From Anaerolineaceae bacterium (GTDB lineage Bacteria; Chloroflexota; Anaerolineae; Anaerolineales; Anaerolineaceae), in contig DLXG01000039.1 of NCBI GenBank assembly GCA_003448875.1, forward strand, positions 1 through 13,514: 13,514 bases of DNA. Direction: 5' to 3'. The translations under genes and the position numbers were made by a program. Each line of letters begins with the position of its first letter. Within the stretch, counting starts at the first letter, position 1. The notes under the pieces were generated by a model that had not been told where the DNA came from, did no database searches, and saw only the letters and a program-made list of their open reading frames with translations. This document shows, one piece after another, positions 1 to 6,987 of this stretch.

Positions 1-1382
1 GTTTCGGCGGGGTTGTTCCGCAGCAAGGGGGCGAATAACGGCATGGCCGATTGGATTTGTTCGGCCATGCGTTGAACGACGCGGCGCAACGAAAAGTGAG
101 CATTATCCGCGCTGCGCAAAGCGATCAGATGATCGGCTGAACGCAGATTCATTTGCAGCAACACCCGACGGTTGTAGGCGTTTGGCACTACGTAGGCGGC
201 TACATCGCGGTTGTAGTTGACCAGTTGTTGATAGGTCTTGTGGGCCATCCGCATGGCTTGCCGAAAATGCTGTTCCAAACCTGCTTCCACAATTCCGCGA
301 GGAATGGCGTAGCCAAGATGGGTGGAGAGCGGCTGGGCGGTCTGAGTCATCATGCGATGACGTTTCAATTCGAAATAGGCTCCCTGATCCAGATACAGGT
401 CAAAGATGAACGTGGAATATTCCAGTTCGCGCAGGGGAATGGTGTGTTTTTCCAGCCCAGCCAGCAGGATTTCGGCAATCTGGCGGCGCAGGGCAGGATC
501 AGCCTGTTTGACCGTCTGCAAGCAATGCGTATAGTCAGTGGAGAAAAATCGGTAAAGGGCAGCAGCCAGGATGTGATCCTCCGCCTCCCTGTCCCAAAAA
601 ATCAGGCTGCACCAATCGGCCGGCAGAGTATTACTCGTCATCTGGTCGCTCAGTGTTCGCAATTGCTGGCGGGCGGTTTGTAAATAGGGTGAGGGGTTGG
701 CGTATTTGACTAAGGTCGGCACACAGGCCTGTGCCACGTTTTTCATTTCCTCACCTGCCTGCCTTACTTCGCTGAGGGGATGACTGAGCATTTTCGTAAG
801 GGTATGTTCAAGGGCGCGGGCGTTGATGGTCACACCGACATTGGCCAGTGCGGCGGCCGGCAGGTAAAAGCGGGCAATATCTACATATTTTGAGCGGATG
901 CGCCTTTCCCAAGCGTTTTCACTTTCCCCCTCGCGGGCGGGATGCTGCTGTTGAATCAGGGCACGGACTTTGGGCAGGGCTTCTTCGTAGGCTTCAAACA
1001 AGCCCAAAATCGTTTCCTCGTAGAGGGCTCGAAGCGGATGGTTTTCCAGTTCGGCCGGAAGATGATAATCTTCTTTCGTCCATTTCTGATAGCGGGTGGA
1101 TTTTTCCGTGTAGGATGCCAGCCGGCAGGATTCGAGGCTTTCGACTGCCAGACGGGAAATGTTTTCAACCGCAATGTGCAATACGGCGTGTTCGGCTACC
1201 GAGGCATGTCCATAACCAACCACCCACTTCTCGTGAAATTCTGCGCTTTTTTCGTCGGTCAATTCGGCAGCGATTTCGATAAACCGCTGGGGAGAACGAG
1301 AGGTTTTGGCAAAAGTTACGGCAATCGTCTCCGGAGATAAGTTTTTGGGGTCGAGCAAATAGACCTCTCGTTTAGGGGGCAT
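1..1382 (-). CDS. Tandem-domain ThyX-like protein (FAD-dependent thymidylate synthase family), 3' end outside window
   Basis: The minus frame from ATG 1382 stays open to the window edge, giving 460 residues without a stop. Canonical ThyX makes dTMP from dUMP with methylene-THF and FAD in about 220-250 residues, so this chain is about double length. Module 1 (about residues 20-215) has GHASVAEH at 58-65, then SCRLASYTEKSTRY at 85-98, which matches the RHRxxSxNExSxRY signature except that the first Arg-His is Ser-Cys. It ends with NARALEH and EVR near 187-207. Module 2 (about 305-450) has an intact RHR at 341-343 but not the following Ser/Glu pattern. It ends with NLRSADHLIALR and NAHFSLR (412-433), typical of the ThyX C-terminus. 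A very strong Shine-Dalgarno (AAAGGAGGT, 1391-1399) sits 8 nt before the ATG. The start overlaps the ribF stop. ThyX fold membership is confident from motifs; dTMP synthase activity is uncertain because each module lacks part of the signature. Confidence 0.82.
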   Translation of the reverse strand, partial: MPPKREVYLLDPKNLSPETIAVTFAKTSRSPQRFIEIAAELTDEKSAEFHEKWVVGYGHASVAEHAVLHIAVENISRLAVESLESCRLASYTEKSTRYQKWTKEDYHLPAELENHPLRALYEETILGLFEAYEEALPKVRALIQQQHPAREGESENAWERRIRSKYVDIARFYLPAAALANVGVTINARALEHTLTKMLSHPLSEVRQAGEEMKNVAQACVPTLVKYANPSPYLQTARQQLRTLSDQMTSNTLPADWCSLIFWDREAEDHILAAALYRFFSTDYTHCLQTVKQADPALRRQIAEILLAGLEKHTIPLRELEYSTFIFDLYLDQGAYFELKRHRMMTQTAQPLSTHLGYAIPRGIVEAGLEQHFRQAMRMAHKTYQQLVNYNRDVAAYVVPNAYNRRVLLQMNLRSADHLIALRSADNAHFSLRRVVQRMAEQIQSAMPLFAPLLRNNPAE

Positions 1383-2301
1383 GGTTGAGTACCTCCTTTG
1401 CGGTTTTCTTGTCCTGATTGACCTGTTCGATCAGCGCCTCCACAGAACCGAAACGAATTTCCGAGCGTAAGTGCTGCACAAATTCCAGTTCAACGGTCTG
1501 ACCGTAGAGGTTGTGCTGGAAGTCAAGCAAATGGGTTTCCAGATGAGGCCGCAGGTTGTGCTGGTCAAAGGTAGGCCGGAAGCCAAGGTTGGTCACCGAA
1601 GGAAATCGTACGCCGTTTACCCATGCCCAGGTAGCATATACCCCGCCGGCCGGCAGCAATTGCTCTTCCCAGAATGCCAGGTTGGCCGTTGGAAACCCCA
1701 GTTGTTTGCCGCGTCCATCACCGTGAATGACCTGCCCGTGAATGCGATAATAGCGTCCCAGCAAGCGGCCTGCCTGACGCACTTCCCCTTTTTGTAAGTA
1801 ATCGCGAATCAAACTGGAGGAAATCCGCTCACCTTCCAGCAAGACCGGTTCAATCACCTGCAGACCATAGCCCATGGTTTCGCCGATCTGGCGCAGACGG
1901 GCGAGATTACCCTCTCTGCCTTTACCTAAGGCAAAATCTGCGCCGGCCAGCAACTGTCTGATTTGAAATCGGGAGGAAAGTTGCTGCATGAACTCTTCAG
2001 CGCTGAGGGAGGCCATTTGCAGGGTGAAGGGCAGGGTAATCACGATATCTACCCCGCTCTCTCCCAGCAGTCTGGCGCGTTCTTCGGGGGAGGTCAGATA
2101 ACGAGGGTGGTCAATTTTACCGAGAACGACGGCCGGATGAGGATGAAAGGTGACCACCAGACTGGCTGCCGAATCCCTGCGGGCACCTTCTACGAGCCGG
2201 CGCAGGATGGCTTGATGTCCGAGGTGGACGCCGTCGAATACCCCAATGGTCAGCCAGACGGGCTTTTGTGGAGCGTCTTCTATGGAGGAATAATGCTGCA
2301 T
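1372..2301 (-). CDS. ribF: Bifunctional riboflavin kinase / FAD synthetase
   Basis: Cytoplasmic enzyme that phosphorylates riboflavin to FMN and adenylylates FMN to FAD. The N-terminal FAD synthetase domain shows the nucleotidyltransferase signature GVFDGVHLGHQ (about residues 20-30), the GADFALGKGREG segment (about 120-131) and RISSSLIRDYL (about 159-169). The C-terminal flavokinase domain shows GRGKQLGFPTANL (about 196-208), SVTNLGFRPTF and the catalytic-Glu segment ETHLLDF. Length of 309 residues is normal. I place the start at ATG 2301, not GTG 2307, because AGGTGATC directly upstream pairs perfectly with the extended anti-SD, whereas nothing suitable precedes the GTG. It follows truB by about 66 nt and its stop overlaps the next gene's start by 11 nt. 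The order rbfA-nrnA-truB-ribF is a familiar bacterial arrangement. Confidence 0.96.
   Translation of the reverse strand: MQHYSSIEDAPQKPVWLTIGVFDGVHLGHQAILRRLVEGARRDSAASLVVTFHPHPAVVLGKIDHPRYLTSPEERARLLGESGVDIVITLPFTLQMASLSAEEFMQQLSSRFQIRQLLAGADFALGKGREGNLARLRQIGETMGYGLQVIEPVLLEGERISSSLIRDYLQKGEVRQAGRLLGRYYRIHGQVIHGDGRGKQLGFPTANLAFWEEQLLPAGGVYATWAWVNGVRFPSVTNLGFRPTFDQHNLRPHLETHLLDFQHNLYGQTVELEFVQHLRSEIRFGSVEALIEQVNQDKKTAKEVLNHAP
1391..1399 (-). promoter_or_regulatory. Strong ribosome binding site of the ThyX-like gene, inside ribF
   Basis: On the minus strand AAAGGAGGT lies 8 nt before ATG 1382 and inside the last codons of ribF. It fixes the start of the ThyX-like gene. It means ribosomes can load there directly even though the two genes overlap, so coupling need not be obligatory. 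Confidence 0.8.
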
Positions 2302-2309
2302 GATCACCT
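2302..2309 (-). promoter_or_regulatory. Ribosome binding site that decides the ribF start
   Basis: The minus strand reads AGGTGATC immediately before ATG 2301. These eight bases are complementary to the GAUCACCU stretch at the 3' end of bacterial 16S rRNA, with the AGG core about 5 nt from the ATG. This favours ATG 2301 over the in-frame GTG six bases upstream, which itself lies within the motif. Confidence 0.6.
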
Positions 2310-2367
2310 GTAAACGGCTGTGTGGATTTTCTGGTCAGCCTGCAGGGGGAAACGATCTGGCTGCCGG

Positions 2368-3273
2368 CTACTGGTAAAACACTTTTTTGGGCTGCCATTC
2401 GCTGGTAGCCGGGTCAAATTCCAGCAAAGCGATTAACTCTCCCTGTTCGCTGATGCCGCGTGCCATCTTGCCGATGCCGGCCTGGCCCGGTATACGGTGG
2501 CCGTGCCGCACGGCATCTACCTGTTCGGGGGTCAAATCCACCGACGGCCAGTCTGAAAGGGCCTCGGCTGCCGGTATGACGTATTGATACCAGTTGCCAT
2601 GTTCAAAGGCCTCTTTCAACTTCCGCAGCGGGACGGCATCCCGCAGGGTAAAACGGCCGCTCTTGGTGCGCCGAAGTCCGACCAGATGCGCTCCGCATCC
2701 CAGCATTTTGCCTAAATCGTTGGCCAAAGAGCGGATGTAGGTGCCGCTTGAGCAATAGACATCAATCACTGCCTCGGGCGGTGCCCATTCCAGCAATTCT
2801 AAACTGTAAACCGTAATTTTACGGGGCTGCAGGTCTATGTCCTCGCCCTCGCGGGCCATCTCATAGGCTTTGCGGCCTTTCACCTTCACAGCGGAGTAAG
2901 GCGGCGGTACCTGTTCGATTTCCCCGATAAAGGACTGCAAGGCTGCCACAAATTGCTCTTCCGTAATATTGACCGGGCTGTTGGTCAGGATCTGTCCATC
3001 GGCGTCGTAGGTATCGGTAGTGGTACCCAGTTGAATGACTGCCTGATAACGCTTGTCTGAGGCAGAAACATATTCGGAAAGCCGTACGGCCGGGCCCAAG
3101 AGGACGACCAGCACACCGGAGGCGCGCGGGTCCAAAGTGCCGGTATGACCCGCCCGGCGAATGCCCGTTCCCCGCCGGATGATCTGGACGATATCATGGG
3201 AGGTATAGCCGACGGGCTTATCCACTACCAGCACGCCTGAGATGGTGTTATTCGGGTTTGTATTATCGTTCAT
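2368..3273 (-). CDS. truB: tRNA pseudouridine(55) synthase
   Basis: Isomerises U55 to pseudouridine in the T-arm of tRNAs. The conserved motif AGHTGTLDPRASGVL (about residues 41-55) contains the catalytic Asp at about residue 48. It is followed by the family segments KRYQA, DTYDADG, PPYSAVKVKGRKAYE (about 123-137) and GTYIRSLANDLG (about 176-187). The last ~60 residues, from the VDLTPEQ segment, look like a TruB C-terminal/PUA-like domain. Length of 301 residues is normal. A TTG start at 3282 would add three residues, but the AAGGAA Shine-Dalgarno abuts it. The same element is 9 nt before ATG 3273, so I use the ATG. It lies 40 nt after the DHH phosphoesterase gene and upstream of ribF in the same operon. 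Confidence 0.96.
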   Translation of the reverse strand: MNDNTNPNNTISGVLVVDKPVGYTSHDIVQIIRRGTGIRRAGHTGTLDPRASGVLVVLLGPAVRLSEYVSASDKRYQAVIQLGTTTDTYDADGQILTNSPVNITEEQFVAALQSFIGEIEQVPPPYSAVKVKGRKAYEMAREGEDIDLQPRKITVYSLELLEWAPPEAVIDVYCSSGTYIRSLANDLGKMLGCGAHLVGLRRTKSGRFTLRDAVPLRKLKEAFEHGNWYQYVIPAAEALSDWPSVDLTPEQVDAVRHGHRIPGQAGIGKMARGISEQGELIALLEFDPATSEWQPKKVFYQ

Positions 3274-3313
3274 CTTATGCAATTCCTTGCCTAGAAATCA
3301 TTCCCCTTATTCG

Positions 3314-4279
3314 TCAGGAGGTTGGATTGCTGCTTATGAAATCTTCGGTAGCCGCCAACACTTTGGCCTGGACTTCCTCCAAACTGCCGTTAATTTCTGC
3401 CCCTGCGGCGGCCGGATGACCACCGCCGCCAAACTGGGCCGCCAGTTTGGAGACATCCCACCCCGGTTGGGCGCGCCATGAAACCTTAACGTGATCGTGT
3501 TTTTGTTCATTGAACAGTATGGCGATATCACATTCACTGATACTGGAAAGCAAGTTAGCCAGATCAGCGTCATCGTTGCCATTATACCCGACAGTGCGCC
3601 GGTCTGCCTGAGTTAAGGTTGACCAAATAATGCGCCCCTTTTTTTGCAGGGTGGAAAGACCCACACCCCAGTAGCGGGCTTCCTCAAAAGAACGCTGCAC
3701 CAGCCCGCGGTAATACAATTCCGGCAGGTTTGCGCCTTTTTCCATCAAATCGGCTGCTATGCGCAGGGCTTTGGGGTTCATATTGGAGGTACGGAAACCA
3801 ATTGTATCGGTAATAATGGCGGTGAGCAGGGCCTCAGCCACCGGGCGGGTAATTTCCAGTCCCAGCTGAGGTAAAATCTCAGCAAGAATGGCGGCCGTCG
3901 CCACCGCTTCGGGGTCTACCCAGTTAAGGCGGGCATAGCCGGGGTTGGTTACGTGATGATCTATCTGAATATCCGGTTGATGAGAATTGAATGCCGCCCC
4001 GATTCGTTTAATATCGGCGGCATCTACAACGATGAAGGTATCAAATTTACCCTTAGGCGCGCGGACGATTTCGCGACTGCCCGGCAGATGAAGCATGTTC
4101 TGCGGTACAGAATCGCTCAATGCCATGACCACTTCTTTACCGGCCTGCTGGAGGGCCAATCCAAACCCCAGCATCGAGCCGATGGCATCTCCATCCGGGC
4201 GGATATGGGATGTAATCAGGATTCGTTGGGCGGCTTGCAGAGTTTGGCGGATTGCCAGCAGGGTCTGGGGGTCATTCAT
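3314..4279 (-). CDS. nrnA: DHH/DHHA1 phosphoesterase, NrnA-like oligoribonuclease / pAp phosphatase
   Basis: Members of this DHH family degrade 2-5 nt RNAs (nanoRNA) and many dephosphorylate 3'-phosphoadenosine 5'-phosphate, using two metal ions. All DHH motifs are present: HIRPDGDAIGS (about residues 25-35), VVDAAD (84-89), DHH at about 107-109 and TAIITDTIGFR (about 153-163). The DHHA1 substrate-binding domain has GGGGHPAAAG at about 284-293. At 321 residues the length matches NrnA. Several in-frame starts exist (4312, 4294, 4279). I choose ATG 4279, which gives a family-like N-terminus, has GAGG 9 nt upstream, and overlaps the rbfA stop by only 8 nt, consistent with translational coupling. 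Position between rbfA and truB is the classical one. The precise preference (nanoRNA versus pAp) cannot be read from sequence alone. Confidence 0.93.
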   Translation of the reverse strand: MNDPQTLLAIRQTLQAAQRILITSHIRPDGDAIGSMLGFGLALQQAGKEVVMALSDSVPQNMLHLPGSREIVRAPKGKFDTFIVVDAADIKRIGAAFNSHQPDIQIDHHVTNPGYARLNWVDPEAVATAAILAEILPQLGLEITRPVAEALLTAIITDTIGFRTSNMNPKALRIAADLMEKGANLPELYYRGLVQRSFEEARYWGVGLSTLQKKGRIIWSTLTQADRRTVGYNGNDDADLANLLSSISECDIAILFNEQKHDHVKVSWRAQPGWDVSKLAAQFGGGGHPAAAGAEINGSLEEVQAKVLAATEDFISSNPTS

Positions 4280-4673
4280 TGTCGTTATCCTCATCCGATT
4301 CACTGGCTTCATTCAAAGGAGGGTTTTCACTGCGCAGGGAAGCCAGCAAGCGTTCGATGCGGTCGGCCCGCTCCGGAGTAGGATCCCAATGGAAGCGCAG
4401 GCGCGGAAAGACCCGCAATTCAATCTGATCCGCCAGCGTGCGGCGGATGAAGCCGGAAGCGCTTTGTAATCCGTCCAGGATTTCCTGCGCGCGCTGGCTT
4501 CCTTCCACAGCGGAAACGTAAATATCCGCATAGGCCAGTTCACGGTCTACTTTCACATCCGTGATGGTAATACCGGTCAGGCGCGGATCGCGAATTTGAC
4601 CCGTGACCAGCATTTCCGAGAGGTCCTGCCGGATTCGATCGGCAATTCGTTGGAGACGAAGATTTGAGGGCAT
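4272..4673 (-). CDS. rbfA: 30S ribosome-binding factor A
   Basis: Single KH-type domain protein that binds immature 30S subunits and helps 16S rRNA 5'-end maturation, notably during cold adaptation. Recognised by the N-terminal pattern RLQRIADRIRQDLSEML (about residues 6-22), DPRLTGITITDVKVDREL (about 29-46), ADIYVSA, and RLRFHWDPTPERADRIERLL near residues 91-110, which is the typical C-terminal half of the fold. The final ~20 residues are acidic (ESDEDNDNE). Length 133 is ordinary. ATG 4673 has AAAGGT 9 nt upstream. It starts 35 nt after the infB stop and ends in an 8-nt overlap with the nrnA-like gene. Confidence 0.95.
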   Translation of the reverse strand: MPSNLRLQRIADRIRQDLSEMLVTGQIRDPRLTGITITDVKVDRELAYADIYVSAVEGSQRAQEILDGLQSASGFIRRTLADQIELRVFPRLRFHWDPTPERADRIERLLASLRSENPPLNEASESDEDNDNE

Positions 4674-4708
4674 CTTTCACTTACCTTTATAGAAGGTTGA
4701 TTACCAAA

Positions 4709-6493
4709 TCAACTTCCCTTTTCAAAGATGTAACATTCGATTTCATCGCCGACAGCGATATCGTTGAAGTTCTTAAAGGCAGCCCCGCATTCAAAGCCGC
4801 TGCGGACTTCGCGCACATCCTCTTTTTCGTGTTTCAGCGAGGCAAATTCACCTTCGTAGATGATGGTTCCTTCCCGCCGGATGCGGACTTTGGCGTTGCG
4901 CCGAAATTCACCGCTCAATACGCGGCAGCCGGCCACCACACCTACTTTTGAAATGCGAAAAGTTGCCAGGACCTTGCCGTGTCCTATGACCACTTCTTTG
5001 ATTTCAGGTTCCAGCAAGCCTTTCATGGCTTTTTCGATGTCTTCGGTCAAGCGGTAAATAATATCATACAGGCGGATTGAAACGCCTTCGCTTTCGGCCA
5101 GCCGCCGGGCAGCAGCATCTGCCTGTACATTGAAACCTACCACAATCGCGTTGGATGCGGCCGCCAGCATCACATCATTTTCGCTGATGTTACCGGTTTC
5201 GGCGTGCAGAATGTTGATGCGGATTTCACCGCCTTTGCCCAGTTCATTCAAAGAGGAAATGATCGGCTCCAGCGAACCCTGCACATCGGCTTTGATGATC
5301 AGGCGCAGTTCGTGATCTTCACCGGATTGAACCTTCTTGAAGAGTTCTTCAAGGCTGATTTTAGGGGCCGAAGCCAGTCTTTTTTGCTGCTGCTGGATGC
5401 GTTCTTCCACCACCGCGCGGGCTTCCCGTTCATTCTCATACACGAGGAAAAGATCACCGGCATCCGGCACATCGTTTAAACCCATAATTTGTACGGGGGT
5501 GGAAGGACCGGCTTTGCGCAGTTTGCGCCCTCTGAAATCGAACATAGCCCGGATACGCCCGTAGGCTTTACCGGCTACGACGATGTCACCCGTTTCCAGC
5601 GTTCCGTTGTAAACCAGCAGCGTTGCAACAACACCTTTGGCGCGGTCTACTTTGGCTTCGATAACGGTACCAAACACCCGTCCATCGGGATTGGCTTTGA
5701 TATCCAGCGTGTCGGCTACCAGTAAAATGGCTTCCAGCAAATCATCAATGCCTTTGCGCAGTTTGGCGGAAACCGGCACCACCATAGTATCGCCGTCCCA
5801 GTCATCCGGCACAAGGCCGACTTCAGCAAGCTGCTTTTTCGTAAAATCCGGGTTGGCATCCGGCCGGTCAATTTTATTCATGGCCACAATAATCGGCACG
5901 CGGGCAGCGCGCGCGTGGGCAATCGCTTCCCGAGTTTGCGGCATCACACCGTCATTAGCGGCCACCACCAGCACCACAATATCGGCACCCTGAGCACCGC
6001 GCGAACGCATGGCAGTGAAGGCGGCGTGGCCTGGAGTATCCAGGAAGGTGATCAGGCGGTTTTTATGCTCAACCTGATAGGCACCGATATGCTGGGTAAT
6101 TCCACCGGCTTCACCACCCGCTACATTGGTATCTCGAATGGCATCCAGTAAAGTGGTTTTACCGTGGTCGACATGGCCCAATATTGTGACAACCGGCGGG
6201 CGGTCTTGCAAATTTTCCGGTTTCTCTTTGGCAATTAACTGCCGCCAGAGCGGAATTTCGCCGACTTCTTTTTCCTCGACTTCTTCATACACCTCCGGTT
6301 GAGCCTCAAAACCCAATTCGGAAGCCACCACTGCGGCGGTGTCGAAGTCAATTTGTTGGTTAATGTTGGCCATCACCCCGTTGGACATCAGAATCTTGAT
6401 GACCTGAATGGGGCTGGCCTGCATTCGCTGGGCAAGGTCGCGAACCGTGATACTGGCTGGCAGTTCGATTGTTTTGGACCCATTATCGCTCAT
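4709..6493 (-). CDS. infB: Translation initiation factor IF-2 (short form)
   Basis: GTPase that places fMet-tRNA in the 30S P site and promotes 50S joining. An IF2_N-like module occupies about residues 8-58 ([23 protein letters not shown] region). The G domain starts near residue 97 with G1 GHVDHGKT (106-113), G3 DTPGH (152-156), G4 NKID (206-209) and G5 SAK (242-244). Domains II to IV follow, ending in the C2 domain with GVVAGCRV and [12 protein letters not shown]. At 594 residues it lacks the long N-terminal region of the ~900-residue enterobacterial form, as in many Gram-positive and deep-branching bacteria. ATG 6493 has GAGGTG six bases upstream, and an in-frame TGA just upstream rules out a longer product from nearby codons. 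It lies 164 nt after ylxR and 35 nt before rbfA. Confidence 0.98.
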   Translation of the reverse strand: MSDNGSKTIELPASITVRDLAQRMQASPIQVIKILMSNGVMANINQQIDFDTAAVVASELGFEAQPEVYEEVEEKEVGEIPLWRQLIAKEKPENLQDRPPVVTILGHVDHGKTTLLDAIRDTNVAGGEAGGITQHIGAYQVEHKNRLITFLDTPGHAAFTAMRSRGAQGADIVVLVVAANDGVMPQTREAIAHARAARVPIIVAMNKIDRPDANPDFTKKQLAEVGLVPDDWDGDTMVVPVSAKLRKGIDDLLEAILLVADTLDIKANPDGRVFGTVIEAKVDRAKGVVATLLVYNGTLETGDIVVAGKAYGRIRAMFDFRGRKLRKAGPSTPVQIMGLNDVPDAGDLFLVYENEREARAVVEERIQQQQKRLASAPKISLEELFKKVQSGEDHELRLIIKADVQGSLEPIISSLNELGKGGEIRINILHAETGNISENDVMLAAASNAIVVGFNVQADAAARRLAESEGVSIRLYDIIYRLTEDIEKAMKGLLEPEIKEVVIGHGKVLATFRISKVGVVAGCRVLSGEFRRNAKVRIRREGTIIYEGEFASLKHEKEDVREVRSGFECGAAFKNFNDIAVGDEIECYIFEKGS

Positions 6494-6509
6494 AGTGCAC
6501 CTCTTTCAT
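6483..6509 (-). CDS. Possible 8-codon leader peptide overlapping the infB start
   Basis: On the minus strand an ATG at 6509 opens a frame encoding MKEVHYER, ending at a TAA that lies 9-11 nt inside infB, in a different frame. It has its own Shine-Dalgarno-like GGGAG 7 nt upstream. Its codons cover the GAGGTG ribosome-binding site of infB and its stop lies just past the infB ATG, a geometry suited to translational coupling or occlusion. Such a short frame can occur by chance, and expression is not shown by sequence. Confidence 0.3.
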   Translation of the reverse strand: MKEVHYER

Positions 6510-6657
6510 GTAGTTTCTCCCTGCTTCCCCTGTGGATCGTTGCCTCTGATGGGTGAGTGGGTTGACCGGGGAAAGGGCCTGGTTTATTTTGAGCGGTAGA
6601 AGGGTCGCTGGAAAGTTACCTTCTGGTTTGCTCTTTCCTCTAACAACAGGATACGAA
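6510..6657 (-). other. Spacer between ylxR and infB without a recognisable gene
   Basis: About 150 nt separate the ylxR stop from the possible infB leader peptide. In many bacteria this place holds ylxQ (L7Ae family), but no frame here resembles it. A 6-bp inverted repeat (AGAAGG 6598-6603, CCTTCT 6619-6624) with a 15-nt loop is present and is too weak to call a terminator. Confidence 0.6.
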
Positions 6658-6957
6658 TCAGGCTACATGGCTTTCTTCCGGCAGGGATTGCATATATTCG
6701 GAAAGAACGATCCGATCCTGTTCGGTCAACTCAGTTTTTAAGGCGTGGGCGAGGGCTCCTTTGAGAGCGCGTTCCCAACAGTGGCGATCCTCGTGAACGT
6801 ACGCGCCGCGACCGGCAAGTTTTCCCGTCGGATCAATCTGCACACCCTGGGGGGTGCGGACGATACGAATCAGCGCTCTTTTTGCCATCACCTGACGGCA
6901 GCCCACACAAGTGCGCTGGGGAATATGTTTGGTTCGCTGGACTGGTTTCTTGGCCAC
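6658..6957 (-). CDS. ylxR: YlxR family RNA-binding protein (RNase P modulator RnpM)
   Basis: Small basic protein of the DUF448/YlxR family. The Bacillus homologue has been described as an RNA-binding modulator of RNase P (RnpM). The family signature is clear: RTCVGCRQ (about residues 15-22, Cys17 and Cys20), RALIRIVR (27-34), then DPTGKLAGRGAYVH (about 42-55), Cys60 and a helical C-terminus. The length of 99 residues is typical. The start is GTG 6957, preceded by AGAAGGAAAG with short spacing; no in-frame ATG is available before the signature. It begins 30 nt after the nusA stop, its usual neighbour. The nearby infB and rbfA support a role in RNA metabolism or translation. Confidence 0.93.
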   Translation of the reverse strand: MAKKPVQRTKHIPQRTCVGCRQVMAKRALIRIVRTPQGVQIDPTGKLAGRGAYVHEDRHCWERALKGALAHALKTELTEQDRIVLSEYMQSLPEESHVA

Positions 6958-6987
6958 CTTTCCTTCTCTAAAATCTTCTGCACCGGT

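Noticed and set aside
153..1340. Plus-strand open frames of 130-180 codons near the window start
   Set aside because: They lie opposite the open minus-strand ThyX-like gene, whose translation shows family motifs throughout; the plus frames show none.
4280..4312. Longer N-terminus for the DHH phosphoesterase (starts at 4312 or 4294)
   Set aside because: It would add residues unlike the family N-terminus and increase the overlap with rbfA; ATG 4279 has a well-spaced ribosome-binding site.
600..5000. Frequent GCCGGC/GGCCGG words, often as GCCGGCAG, as a possible dispersed repeat or architecture motif
   Set aside because: They fall mostly in coding frames where they encode Pro-Ala, Ala-Gly or Leu-Pro-Ala combinations, and no spacing or strand rule is visible. 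Genome-wide counting would be needed.
6598..6624. Inverted repeat AGAAGG / CCTTCT between ylxR and infB as a terminator
   Set aside because: The arms are only 6 bp, the loop is 15 nt, and no U-run follows on the minus strand. A terminator here would also cut infB off from its operon.
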